Shown: positions 14,592 through 23,625, numbered from the stretch's first letter. The stretch is 64,000 nt of DNA from Nonomuraea jiangxiensis (GCF_900099965.1 NZ_FNDJ01000004.1:556537-620536); one strand, 5' to 3'. A program made the numbers and translations. Notes: generated by a model not told the origin, from the sequence alone.

Positions 14592-17500
14592 TCATGGGTT
14601 GGTTGGCATGGCATCGGAAGTCGCAGCGGAATCCATCGACTCGACCAGGGCGGCGAGCGCGGCCAGGGAGGGGTTGGCGAAGCAGGCCCGCAGCGGGAGC
14701 CGTACGCCGAGGCGTTCGCCGATCCGGCCGGCCAGCAGGGGCAGCAGCAGCGAGTGCCCGCCGGCCGCGAAGAACGTGTCCTCCGCGCGGACGTCCTCCA
14801 CCTCGATCCCCAGCAGCTCCGACCAGATCTCCGCCAGACGCCGCTCCACCGGCGTGCGCGGCGGGCGTGCGGCCCTGGGCCTGGACGGCTCGGCCGGGCG
14901 CGGCAGCCGCCTTCTGTCGATCTTGCCGGCCAGGTTGCGCGGCAGCCGGTCGCTCATGACGGTGAACGTGGCGGGCACGTTCAGCTTGCCGAACCGCCGC
15001 CGCAGGTGGGCCCGCCACACGTCCGGCGCCCCGCCCTCGCGGGGCACCACGAAGATGGCCAGCCGGGTGACCAGCCCCTCGTGGTTGGCGACGGCGACCG
15101 CGGCGCTCTCCGCCACGCTCTCGTGCGCGTTCAGCGCGGCCTCGACGTCGCTGAGCTCGAACCGGTTGCCGAGCAGCTTGACCTGGAAGTCCTTGCGGCC
15201 GCGGAACTCCAGCAGCCCGTCCCAGCGCCTGCGCCCCAGGTCGCCGCTGCGGTAACAGCCCTGCGGCCCGAAACCGCGCAGCGGCGCGAACGCGGGGTGG
15301 TCCCCCTCCCGCCCGAGATAGCCGGGGGTGACGTACGGGCTGCGGATCACGATCTCGCCCGTCACGCCCGCCGGGCAGGGCCGGTCCCGCTCGTCCACCA
15401 CGAGGACCTGCCGGCCGGGAATGGGCCGCCCGATCGGCACCGGGCCGCGGGCCGGGCCGTCGATCTCGTGCCAGGTGGCCGCGATCGTCTCCGTCGGGCC
15501 GTAGAGGTTGAGCAGCCTGGTGTGCGGCAGCCGCGCCCGCAGCTCGTTCGCCAGCTCCGCCGGCAGCGCCTCGCCCATGAGCAGCAGGTGACCGAGCGAG
15601 TCCAGCCGGCCGGCCAGTCCTCTGTCCTCGATCACGTACAGCAGCTCTCTGGCGAAGCTGGGGATCAGCTGGATGTGCGTGATCCGCTCGTCGATCAGCC
15701 AGTCGACCAGCTTGTCGGGGTTCAGCCGGATCGCCGGGGGGATCGGGCACAACGTCCCGCCGCCTACCAGGGTCGCGAAGACCTCGCACAGGGCGGGGTC
15801 GTGCTCGGGCGCCACCCACTGGGCCACCCGCGCCCCCGGCCCCATCCGGAACTCCTCCGCCATCCAGGTGACGAACTGGGCGAGGGCGCCGTGAGTCTGG
15901 GAGATGCCCTTGGGCCTGCCCGTGGACCCGGAGGTGTAGGCGACGTACGCCCGGTCTCCCGGCTCGCCGGCCCACGGCGCCCCAGGCTCCGGGGCGCCGT
16001 CGAGTGCCGGGAGCGCGACCAGCCGGCCGCCCGCCTCGTCGCGGTACCAGGCGGCCAGCTCGTCGCCGTCGGCGTCGTGGTCCAGCAGGAGGAAGGCGGG
16101 CCGCAGGTCGTCGAGCACCGCCTTGCCGCGGTCACCCGCGTCGGTGGTGCCGAACCAGACCACGTGCGCCCCGGCCGCCAGCATCGCCAGCAGCGCGACG
16201 TAGGGCCCGGGCCCGGGCGCCAGCCGGACGGCGACGGCCCCGCCCCGCGGCACCGGTGTCGGTCCGGAGATGGCGGCGTGTGCCCGGGCTATCAGGTCCC
16301 GGTAGGTGATCGTGCCGCCTTCCCAGGAGACGGCGACCGCGTCCGGATGCCGTTCCGCCTGCCGCCGTACGAGCTGGTGCACCGGCAGGACCGCGGGAGC
16401 CGCGATGGCGTCGGCCGCGGCGACGCCCGCCGCGACCGTGGCCTCGTCCTCGACGGGCAGCGCGTCCAGGGGCAGGCCGGGGTCGGCCAGCGCGGCGGAC
16501 AGCAGAGTACGCAGGTGGTCGAGGACGGCCCCGGCCGTCGACCGGTCGAACAGGGCGGCGCGGTAGGTCAGCGAGCCGCTCGCCCCGCAGGGGCCCACGG
16601 TGAGCGTGAGGTCGGCCCAGGTCGCGCCCTCGCGGAGGTGGTGGCGGCGCGCCGTGGCCCCGGCCAGGCGCAGCTCGGCCTCCGGCGCGGCCGGGACCAG
16701 GACGACCTGGCAGAGCGGGACGTGGCGGCCGGTGTCGAGCCCGCGCGTCAGCTCCGTGATCGGCAGCCACCGCCGGGCGAAGGCGCCGCCCACCAGGCGG
16801 GAGGCACCGCTCACCACCTCACGGAAGCTCAGCCCTGCCGGCACGTCGGCACCGAGCACCAGGAGGTTCCTGAAGGCGCCGATCCCGCCCTCCCCGGAGG
16901 CGGGCCGGGTCGAGGCGAGCACGCCGACGGCGACCTGGTCCTCGCCGCCGTAACGACGCAGCAGGCCCTGCAGGGCCGCCAGCACCACGACCCACGGCTC
17001 GGTGCCCGCCGTGCCGGCCAGGGCCCGCAGGCCCGCCCGGACGTCGTCACCCCAGTCGAAGCGTACGGTGCCGCCGCCGCAGGCCGGCTCGGCCGGTTCG
17101 GGCCGATCGGTGGGCAGCTCCAGCCGCGGCGGGAACGGCGTGAGCTGCCTGGTCCACCAGTCGAGAGCCGTCCCGGCAGTGGTCTCGGGGGCGGGCGGGG
17201 CAACGCCGGGCAGCGAAGGGGCGGGCGGCCGCGGGCCCTCGTACGCGGTGCCCTCGGCGGCGTACGCCGTGCTCAGGCCCTCGGCGAGGAGGGACATCGA
17301 GTGCTCGTCGGCGATGGCCCTGTGCAGGGTGAGCAGCAGCACGTGCTCGGCCTCGCCGACCCGGAGCAGGATCGCCCTGGCCGGCGGCCCGTCGGCGGGA
17401 TCGGCCGGCGTCATCGCCTCGATCGCGAGCAGGCGGTCCAGTTGCTCCGGGTCCGCGCCGGTGAGGTCGGAGAAGGCCATCGGAGGCCCTTGCCTGGCGA

Positions 17501-17804
17501 CGCGGCGCAGCGGCACTCCGTCCGCCTCCGCGAACGTGGTACGCAGGGCGGCATGCTCGCCGACCACGGCCCGCCAGGCCGCGCGCAACGCCTCGACGCG
17601 CAGCTCACCCGTTATCCGATAAACGCGGAACAACTGGTGCGCCGGCGATTCCGGGAAAAGGCGGTGCATGAACCACGCCTCGACCTCAGCGGGGGAGGTC
17701 ATGGCGGGCCCGGCATCAGCCCCAAGGAATTCATCGGTCACCACGCTCCGCATTCTGCGGTCGGCGGACCGGGCGGTGCTTCTCATAAGCTGCGCAAATC
17801 GCAT
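14592..17804 (-). CDS. NRPS module: degenerate C - A (beta-tyrosine) - PCP
   Basis: 1070 aa. Residues about 40-450 are a condensation domain whose HHxxxDG motif reads HRAIADE, so the catalytic second His and the Gly are missing and it is probably inactive. Residues about 480-970 are an adenylation domain with YTSGSTGRPKG, NLYGPTE, YRSGDLGRR, RGRKDFQVKLLGNR and the Lys of LAGKIDRRRL. By hand alignment the ten pocket residues read D-P-C-Q-L-M-L-I-A-K; the C-1027 beta-tyrosine enzyme SgcC1 has D-P-A-Q-L-M-L-I-A-K. A PCP follows (FFAAGGHSLL, Ser present). No thioesterase. It should activate beta-tyrosine and load it on a carrier. The start is uncertain: 17804 lacks a clear ribosome site, and GTG/ATG codons down to about 17700 are possible. 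Confidence 0.9.
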   Translation of the reverse strand: MRFAQLMRSTARSADRRMRSVVTDEFLGADAGPAMTSPAEVEAWFMHRLFPESPAHQLFRVYRITGELRVEALRAAWRAVVGEHAALRTTFAEADGVPLRRVARQGPPMAFSDLTGADPEQLDRLLAIEAMTPADPADGPPARAILLRVGEAEHVLLLTLHRAIADEHSMSLLAEGLSTAYAAEGTAYEGPRPPAPSLPGVAPPAPETTAGTALDWWTRQLTPFPPRLELPTDRPEPAEPACGGGTVRFDWGDDVRAGLRALAGTAGTEPWVVVLAALQGLLRRYGGEDQVAVGVLASTRPASGEGGIGAFRNLLVLGADVPAGLSFREVVSGASRLVGGAFARRWLPITELTRGLDTGRHVPLCQVVLVPAAPEAELRLAGATARRHHLREGATWADLTLTVGPCGASGSLTYRAALFDRSTAGAVLDHLRTLLSAALADPGLPLDALPVEDEATVAAGVAAADAIAAPAVLPVHQLVRRQAERHPDAVAVSWEGGTITYRDLIARAHAAISGPTPVPRGGAVAVRLAPGPGPYVALLAMLAAGAHVVWFGTTDAGDRGKAVLDDLRPAFLLLDHDADGDELAAWYRDEAGGRLVALPALDGAPEPGAPWAGEPGDRAYVAYTSGSTGRPKGISQTHGALAQFVTWMAEEFRMGPGARVAQWVAPEHDPALCEVFATLVGGGTLCPIPPAIRLNPDKLVDWLIDERITHIQLIPSFARELLYVIEDRGLAGRLDSLGHLLLMGEALPAELANELRARLPHTRLLNLYGPTETIAATWHEIDGPARGPVPIGRPIPGRQVLVVDERDRPCPAGVTGEIVIRSPYVTPGYLGREGDHPAFAPLRGFGPQGCYRSGDLGRRRWDGLLEFRGRKDFQVKLLGNRFELSDVEAALNAHESVAESAAVAVANHEGLVTRLAIFVVPREGGAPDVWRAHLRRRFGKLNVPATFTVMSDRLPRNLAGKIDRRRLPRPAEPSRPRAARPPRTPVERRLAEIWSELLGIEVEDVRAEDTFFAAGGHSLLLPLLAGRIGERLGVRLPLRACFANPSLAALAALVESMDSAATSDAMPTNP

Positions 17805-17906
17805 CGCCGCAGAGCAATCCCGGAGATGCGTACGCGGACGGCACGGCCAACGATGGTCGAAGGGTAGTCGGCCCAGCTAAGCCACACACGCATAGGAGCG
17901 TTTCGG

Positions 17907-18191
17907 ATGACGGTTAACCACCCGAGCGAGCCGAGTCTCTCCGCCGTCGAGCAGCAGGTCGAGGAGATTTGGCGTTACGTGCTCCGCATGCCGCAGGACC
18001 AGGAGGACGCCACGTTCTTCGAACTGCAGGGCCAGTCGGTGTCGGCCATTCGCATCGCGTCGCGGATCGAGGACGAGCTGGGAATCAGGATCGACGCCGG
18101 CAGCCTCTTCGAGAACCCGTCGATGAAGGAATTCATCTGGTCCGTGACCGAGCAGGTCAAGAGTTCGGCGCAGGCGGGCGGCGAGCGCTAG
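17907..18191 (+). CDS. Free-standing peptidyl carrier protein
   Basis: 94 aa from the ATG at 17907, with AGGAG 9 bases upstream. A single four-helix carrier domain: VEEIWRYVLRM, then DATFFELQGQSVSAIRIASRI, in which the phosphopantetheine Ser follows GQ instead of the common GGH/GGD, then LGIRIDAGSLFENPSMKEF. The corresponding C-1027 protein SgcC2 holds beta-tyrosine during chlorination and hydroxylation. Here there are two carriers, this one and the NRPS-embedded one, so division of labour is open. It is divergent from the NRPS gene across 102 bp. Confidence 0.88.
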   Translation: MTVNHPSEPSLSAVEQQVEEIWRYVLRMPQDQEDATFFELQGQSVSAIRIASRIEDELGIRIDAGSLFENPSMKEFIWSVTEQVKSSAQAGGER

Positions 18192-18301
18192 CCCGATTTC
18201 CACCCGTCAGGTCGTCATCCTGGCGGCGGCGTCCTGCCGGCTCGCAAGCCACCCAGCACCTGCACCTTCACCGCGCCGGCCAGGGGCTGGTGCGGACGGT
18301 T

Positions 18302-19079
18302 ATGGCGGGGTTATCCGCGTGGTCGCATGATCGTGGGCAGCCACCAGGCCCGTTCGATCGTGCACCCACGAAGGCGGCCACTCCCGGACGGACGATCACC
18401 TGGGTGCCGTGTGCTGAGGACACGACCGCCGAATGCGGCACGCTGAACGTGCCCATCGACTGGGACATTCCCGGCGGCGCCACCGTCGAGATGGCGGTAG
18501 CCCGGCGCAAGGCCACAGACCCGGCCGCACGGGTCGGCTCCCTGGTCGTCAACCCCGGCGGTCCGGGCGGCTCCGGTGTCGACTTCGTGGTGCACGGCAG
18601 CAGTTACTAACGGGCCTTCCGGATGCGCGCATCGGGGCCTACGAGCTGGTGGACATGGCGTTCGCCGGACTGTACAACCCCAACTGGGCGGAGCTCGCCC
18701 AGATGCTGGTGGCCATCGACACCGGCGGCCCGTCCCCGGCGCCGAGCGCCGCGAAGGACGAGGAGGTGAGGGTCGGCACGCCGGTGTTCCCCACCCGCAG
18801 CACCGGCTGCGGGTGGACGCCACCCCGCCCATCCTGCCGACCTCCTCGCTGATCGACCCCGCCACCGGCCACCTGTGGACGCTCAGCACGGCCGAGCAGA
18901 TCGGCGACGAGGCTCGCGTGCTCACGTTCGAGGGCTCGGGACACGGCGTGTACGGCCGGAGCGCGTGCACCATCGGCACGATCGACCGCTACCTGATCTC
19001 GCAGTCGCTCCCGGCCAAGGGGGTCCGCTGCCCGGAGGTGCGGCCGCCGAGCACGCCCCGAAGAGGAGGCACCGGCTGA
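18302..19079 (+). pseudogene. Decayed secreted tripeptidyl-aminopeptidase-type alpha/beta hydrolase
   Basis: Three fragments of one protein family lie in different frames. Up to 18610: ITWVPCAEDTTAECGTLNVP and VNPGGPGGSGVDF, the N-terminal oxyanion region of actinomycete secreted peptidases, then an early stop. From about 18630: IGAYELVDMAFAGLYNPNWAEL, from the cap region. From about 18850: LIDPATGHLWT, a GSGHGVYG catalytic-His region, and CTIGTIDRYLISQSLPAKGVRCP. The middle, with the nucleophile Ser, is deleted, and there are at least two frame changes. A working member is about 500 aa; this remnant spans under 260 codons. It cannot be functional. Confidence 0.75.
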
Positions 19080-19210
19080 GCCCCGCCGGGTCGTCGACCA
19101 CGACGCACTCGCCCGTGGCGTTGACGCACACCTGGCCGGCCTACCTGCCCGACGTGGCTTGACGAGCCTCCAGCCAGTGGCCGGCAGCCGCCGTCCCGTC
19201 CGATGGGTCC

Positions 19211-19240
19211 GGCCCTCCGCCGTCGTGCGTGCGGAGGGCC
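19211..19240. terminator. Hairpin between convergent hydrolase remnant and hydrolase gene
   Basis: GGCCCTCCGC (19211-19220) pairs perfectly with 19231-19240 across a 10-base loop, followed by GTTGT. It lies between a rightward remnant and the leftward gene ending at 19276. Confidence 0.65.
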
Positions 19241-19275
19241 GTTGTGCGTCGCGGGGGGTCATCGTACGTGCTGCC

Positions 19276-20001
19276 CTAGCCACGCTGGCCCGCGATGTCG
19301 TCCAGCAAGGAGACGAGCTCCCTGGGGGCCGACACCATGGGCCAGTGGCCGGTGTCCAGCGAGTGGAACGTCCAGGCCGCCTGGTCCCGCATGGCCTGGA
19401 CGTCCGGGGAGAGCAGGCCGCCGAAGTGCTCCAGCTGGCACACCACGTACGAGGCGCACAGCTGGTCGAGCGGCCGGCTCATCGTGACCGGCTCGCTGAT
19501 CGTCCGCCCGGGATGGCCCACGCACCGCTCGACGAGCCGCCGCGCCTGCGTGAGCGTCAGATCCTGCCCGTCCGCCATCACCTCGGCGTCCGGCACCGGC
19601 CAGCGGCCCCGGTGCAGGGTGATCAGTTCGAGCTCGCTCGTGTGCTGCGAACGGGGGAAGGCGTGCAACATGGACTGGCCGTCGTGAGGCAGGAACCCCT
19701 CGACGAACACCGTACGGACCACCCGGTCGGGCACGCGGTCGGCCACCTGGGCGGCGACCAGCCCGCCATAGCTGTGACCGACCAGGATGGCGTCACGCAG
19801 GTCCAGCTTCTCCAGCACCGACAGCACGTCGTCCACATGGGTCTCGGGCCCGATGTCCGAGACGTCCGTGAGCGGGTCGTCAAGCCCCGACAACGTGATC
19901 GGGTAGGCCTCGTGACCGAGGGCGCGCAGCCCCCGGGTCACGTGCTCCCACACCCAGGCCCCCATCCACGGGCCCGGCACCAGGACGAATGAGCTACTCA
20001 T
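19276..20001 (-). CDS. Alpha/beta hydrolase
   Basis: 241 aa. Opens with FVLVPGPWMGAWVWEHV (oxyanion region), nucleophile elbow GHSYGG at residues 94-99, and the catalytic His in DTGHWPMVSAP near the C-terminus. This is the compact esterase/methylesterase-like type (salicylate-binding or haloperoxidase-related). No signal peptide. It could be a hydrolase of the neighbouring biosynthetic cluster, for example an editing or deacylating enzyme, or unrelated. The phosphopantetheinyl transferase gene lies 29 bp upstream in the same direction, so they are likely one operon. Confidence 0.85.
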   Translation of the reverse strand: MSSSFVLVPGPWMGAWVWEHVTRGLRALGHEAYPITLSGLDDPLTDVSDIGPETHVDDVLSVLEKLDLRDAILVGHSYGGLVAAQVADRVPDRVVRTVFVEGFLPHDGQSMLHAFPRSQHTSELELITLHRGRWPVPDAEVMADGQDLTLTQARRLVERCVGHPGRTISEPVTMSRPLDQLCASYVVCQLEHFGGLLSPDVQAMRDQAAWTFHSLDTGHWPMVSAPRELVSLLDDIAGQRG

Positions 20002-20030
20002 GTCAGTGACCTCCTTCTCACTACATCACG

Positions 20031-20783
20031 TCACGCGGCCTGGCGCTCGAGGGTGGGGGTAAGGAACCGGTCTTCGTACCTCTGGGTGACGGTGGTGGGC
20101 TCGGGACTGAGCAGGGCGACGACGGCCCGGTAGCCGGGGCCCGCGTCGAGCACCTGCAGGCCGACGGTGCTCGGCGGTATGCCGAGCGGCCAGGCGAGCA
20201 GGGCGGGTGGCATGTCAGGGTGACTGACGTGCACCTGGTCGGGGGGAATGCGCAGTCCGTGGCCCGTGGCCTTGAGCGCCGCCTCCTTGCACACCCACAT
20301 GCGGGTGAAGGCGGCGTGCTGGTGGTGCGGGGGCATCCAGCCCAGCACCGCCCGTTCGCCGGGTGACAGGGCGCTCCCGGCCAGCTCCCTGATCGGCACG
20401 TCGGGGATCTGCTCCACATCGACTCCGACGGGGGCGACGGACGTCAGCGCCACCGCGATGCGCTCCGCGGAGTGTGACACGGAGACGTGCAAATCCTCCT
20501 TTCCGCCGGAGCGGATGCGCGGCTTGCCGTGCGGTTTGCCGCAGTCGGGGCAGCTACGGTCGACCGGCACGTCCTCGGGCTCGGTACCGAGCTGGGCCGC
20601 CGCCTTGGTGCGCAGCAGCCAGCAGGCGGTCAGGAAACGCCGCCGGTCCTCCTCGTGGAGGTACCGCTCGGCCCTGGCCCGCTCGTGCTCGTTCAGCACT
20701 TCGGCCAGCGTCTCCTCAGAACGGTTGCGCGGATCCGCCCACCACACCCTGCACTCGTTGGCGCCCAGCACCAGTTCCGGCAT
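20031..20783 (-). CDS. 4'-phosphopantetheinyl transferase (Sfp type)
   Basis: 250 aa. Hallmarks of the Sfp family are present: RRRFLTACWLLR, a central HVSVSHSAERIAVALT, the magnesium-binding VGVDVEQIP, and WVCKEAALKATGHGL (the WxxKEAxxK motif). CPDCGKPHGKPRI sits just before the SHS segment, as usual. It transfers phosphopantetheine from CoA to the Ser of carrier proteins. The two carriers of this cluster (14592-17804 and 17907-18191) are obvious clients. An 81-aa gene lies 21 bp upstream and the hydrolase 29 bp downstream. Confidence 0.93.
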   Translation of the reverse strand: MPELVLGANECRVWWADPRNRSEETLAEVLNEHERARAERYLHEEDRRRFLTACWLLRTKAAAQLGTEPEDVPVDRSCPDCGKPHGKPRIRSGGKEDLHVSVSHSAERIAVALTSVAPVGVDVEQIPDVPIRELAGSALSPGERAVLGWMPPHHQHAAFTRMWVCKEAALKATGHGLRIPPDQVHVSHPDMPPALLAWPLGIPPSTVGLQVLDAGPGYRAVVALLSPEPTTVTQRYEDRFLTPTLERQAA

Positions 20784-20804
20784 GATCTCTCCTCCTTACT
20801 CCTG

Positions 20805-21050
20805 TCATGGAAGGGGGCGGCAGGCCACCAGGACCCATTCGTCGTTCTCCGGGCCGGCGAACAGCTTTCGTACTTCGTCGCCGACGCGTTCGGATTCGTC
20901 GGTGTGCACATGCACGACGATGTCTCCGCCGGCCTGCCGCAAATATGTTTGCCAGTGCCTGGGCAAGGCCGCGAGCACTCGGATTCCGTCGATCGGGGAA
21001 TTCGGAATTCCCGTTCCATCGTTCCTGCGTACGGTCAGTTCAAGCACCAT
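20805..21050 (-). CDS. Hypothetical 81-aa protein upstream of the PPTase
   Basis: 81 aa from the ATG at 21050 with GGAAGG about 13 bases upstream; longer in-frame starts to 21218 lie in proline/arginine-rich noise. The protein alternates predicted strands and helices: MVLELTVRRNDG, DGIRVLAALPRHWQTYLRQAGG, DIVVHVHTDESERVGDEVRKLF, EWVLVACRPLP. No signal, no cysteine pair. It does not match MbtH or a carrier protein. I do not recognise it. Its position 21 bp before the phosphopantetheinyl transferase suggests translation from the same transcript. Confidence 0.6.
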   Translation of the reverse strand: MVLELTVRRNDGTGIPNSPIDGIRVLAALPRHWQTYLRQAGGDIVVHVHTDESERVGDEVRKLFAGPENDEWVLVACRPLP

Positions 21051-21336
21051 GGGCCGGCCGCCTTCCACGGCCGGGGACAATGAATGGCCGGGGATAATGA
21101 AAGGGCGGCTCTCCTGCTCTTTTGTCAATGTTCTCCAGTGGGTCGGGACTGGCTTTCTCGGCACATTCCCACTGTGCGGTCGGGGGTGCCGGGAAACCAG
21201 GCGGAAGCGCGGCAGCATGTTGCACGCGGGCTGACCGCATGAGGACAGGCCGGCCGCAAGAGGGCACGGGACCGGTAGCCGGGACCGCCCGGTGTGCGTT
21301 TTCCTCGAATCAAGGGACGAACCAGGAGGAGGCGCG

Positions 21337-23406
21337 TTGAAGGTCCACCAGGCAAGAGACCCGCTGGCGCTGGGCGTCCACCCCGGCGTCCTGGCCGAGT
21401 CCGGCGGGGTGCCCAGTTATGTGCCGCGTGACGTGGACCCGCAGGTGTGCCGGCACCTGTTGGCGGGCGGATTCGTGCTCCTTGCCGGCGATCCGGCCGC
21501 GGGCAAGACACGTACGGCCTACGAGGGGATGCGCGCCGCGCTCCCCGGCCACGACCTGTTCGCGCCGGAGCCCGACCTGGGCAAGGACGCCATGGCGGCA
21601 CTGGTCGATCGCATGGTCGAGCTGCCGGCGGCGGTGTTGTGGCTGGACGACCTGGACCGTTTCCTGCTGTCGGGCACGGTCACGTCCGCCCAGCTGGTCC
21701 GCCTCCTGGATGGTCCCGGTCACCTGGCCGTCATCGCGACGATCCGCCAGGTGGCGGAGGAGCGCCTGATCGAGAGCGCGCAGGGCAGGGACGACGTGCG
21801 GGGGCTGGCCGGGCACGCCGCTCATGTGCTCACCGAGGCCCAGCGGATCCCGCTGCCCCGCCTGTTCAGCGCGGCCGAGCTGGAGCGGGCCGTACACGTG
21901 CCCGACGGGCGGGTCGCCGACGCGCTGAAGGAGAGCGGTACTTACGGCATCGCCGAGTTCCTCTCGGCGGGCCCCGAGCTGCGTGAGGAGTACGAGCACG
22001 GCAGGCTGAGCGGTCACCCGCGCGGCGTGGCCCTCGTGAGCGCCGCGCTCGACTGCCGCCGCGCCGGCTACCTGTCGCCGCTGCCCATGGACCTGCTCGA
22101 AGACCTGCACGACGTCCAGGGCGCCCAGCCGGAGTCGCTGGAGGAGGCCTGGTCGTGGGCGACGTTGCCCAGGTCCACCGCCGCGATGCTGCGGCCGGTC
22201 CCCGCCGGCGGCGCCGTCGAGGTGTCCGAATACCTGGCCGACCTGCACCGGCCGCCCCAGGACGCACCCGTGCCCGACCGGGCGATCGCCACGATGCTGG
22301 AGTACGCCGCCATGAACGACGCGCTGGCCCTCGCCGACCGGCTCCGCGCCCAGGGACGCCACGAGTCGGCCGCGCACGCCTACCGGCACGCCATCGTGCT
22401 GGCCAGTGCCGAACACGGCGACACCCACCAGGACACGCTCGCCATCCGTGACGCCCTGGCCGGCACGCTGCGCACCCTCGGGCGGCTGGCCGAGGCCGAG
22501 GCCGAGCGGCGCGAGCTGCTCGACATCCGCCGCCGGCAGCTCGGCGAAACCCACCCGCACACGCTGGCCAGCCGGAACAACCTGGCCCTGGTGCTGCGCG
22601 AGCTGGGCAGGCTGGAGGAGGCGGAGGCCGAGCACCGTACGGTGCTGGAGTTCTGCAAGCTGACGCTCGGCGACGACCACCCCGACACGCTGACCAGCCG
22701 CGACAACCTGGCCTCCGTCGTGGGGGAGCGCGGCAGGCTGGAGGAGGCGCAGGCCGAGCACCGTGCCGTGCTGGAGGCGCGCCGGGTGCTGCTCGGCGAC
22801 ACACACCCGCACACGCTGGCCACCCGCAACAACCTGGCCCTGGTGCTGCGCGCGCTCGGCCATCTCACCTACGCCGAGGCCGAGTACCGGGCCGTGCTGC
22901 AGGCCCGCCGCCGGCTTTTCGGCGAGGAGCACCCCGACACGCTGGCCAGCCGCAACAACCTGGCGCGAACCCACAGCGAGCTGGGCTGGCAGGCGGGGGC
23001 CGAGGCCGAGCACCGGTCGGTGCTGGAGACGCGCCGCCGGGTCCTGGGCGAGGAGCACCCGGACACGCTGGCGAGCTGGGGCAACCTCGCCCAGCTCCTC
23101 GGTGACATGGGACGGCTGGAGGAGGCCCAGGTGGAGCACCGCGCGGTACTCCAGGTCCGCCGCCGGGTCCTGGGCGACGAGCACCCGCACACCCTGATCA
23201 ACCAGAGCAATCTGGCCCTGGTGCTGCACGGCCTGGGCCGGCTGGAGGAGGCCGAGGCCAAGCACCGGGCGGTGCTGGAGGCACGGCGCCGGATCCTCGG
23301 TGACGAGCACCCGAGCACCTCGGCCAGCCGGGGCAACCTGGCGCTGACGCTACGCGCGCTCGGAAACCTGGACGAGGCCGAGAGCCTGGAACTGTACGCC
23401 CCGTGA
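21337..23406 (+). CDS. P-loop NTPase with C-terminal TPR repeats
   Basis: 689 aa from a TTG at 21337 with AGGAGGAGG upstream. N-terminal Walker A GDPAAGKTRTAYEG (about residues 52-65) and Walker B LWLDDLDRF (about 102-110), followed by a STAND-like middle. From residue 364 to the end there are seven full and one partial 42-aa kinesin-light-chain-type TPRs of pattern HPxTLxxRxNLAxxLxxLGRLEEAEAEHRxVLExRRRxLG. Such proteins are ATP-driven sensors or scaffolds in actinomycetes. No enzymatic effector domain is seen. It faces away from the PPTase operon over 286 bp. A link to the biosynthetic cluster is not shown. Confidence 0.85.
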   Translation: MKVHQARDPLALGVHPGVLAESGGVPSYVPRDVDPQVCRHLLAGGFVLLAGDPAAGKTRTAYEGMRAALPGHDLFAPEPDLGKDAMAALVDRMVELPAAVLWLDDLDRFLLSGTVTSAQLVRLLDGPGHLAVIATIRQVAEERLIESAQGRDDVRGLAGHAAHVLTEAQRIPLPRLFSAAELERAVHVPDGRVADALKESGTYGIAEFLSAGPELREEYEHGRLSGHPRGVALVSAALDCRRAGYLSPLPMDLLEDLHDVQGAQPESLEEAWSWATLPRSTAAMLRPVPAGGAVEVSEYLADLHRPPQDAPVPDRAIATMLEYAAMNDALALADRLRAQGRHESAAHAYRHAIVLASAEHGDTHQDTLAIRDALAGTLRTLGRLAEAEAERRELLDIRRRQLGETHPHTLASRNNLALVLRELGRLEEAEAEHRTVLEFCKLTLGDDHPDTLTSRDNLASVVGERGRLEEAQAEHRAVLEARRVLLGDTHPHTLATRNNLALVLRALGHLTYAEAEYRAVLQARRRLFGEEHPDTLASRNNLARTHSELGWQAGAEAEHRSVLETRRRVLGEEHPDTLASWGNLAQLLGDMGRLEEAQVEHRAVLQVRRRVLGDEHPHTLINQSNLALVLHGLGRLEEAEAKHRAVLEARRRILGDEHPSTSASRGNLALTLRALGNLDEAESLELYAP

Positions 23407-23625
23407 CCCCCGGCTGAGCGGTCCCCATCGCGTGGTCGGCCGGACGACCGTCAGGGCCGCGCCTGCCCGGGTCGCGGGCGGGCGCCCGGTACGTGGGTTC
23501 GCGCCTGCGAAGGGTCGCCGCGTGACCGCGACGCGAAATCCTGCCGGATACCTCCGTTTTATGGGCGTTTTGTACGGTTTCGATATCCTGAGAGGAGAGA
23601 TCTCGACGGAAACCGAGGGAGTCTC

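Noticed and set aside
14388..17867. 1159-codon open frame on the + strand
   Set aside because: Antisense shadow of the NRPS gene, whose own domains and motifs are unmistakable.
22426..23406. 126-bp periodic DNA as a non-coding satellite or CRISPR
   Set aside because: The period is the 42-codon TPR unit in a continuous coding frame.
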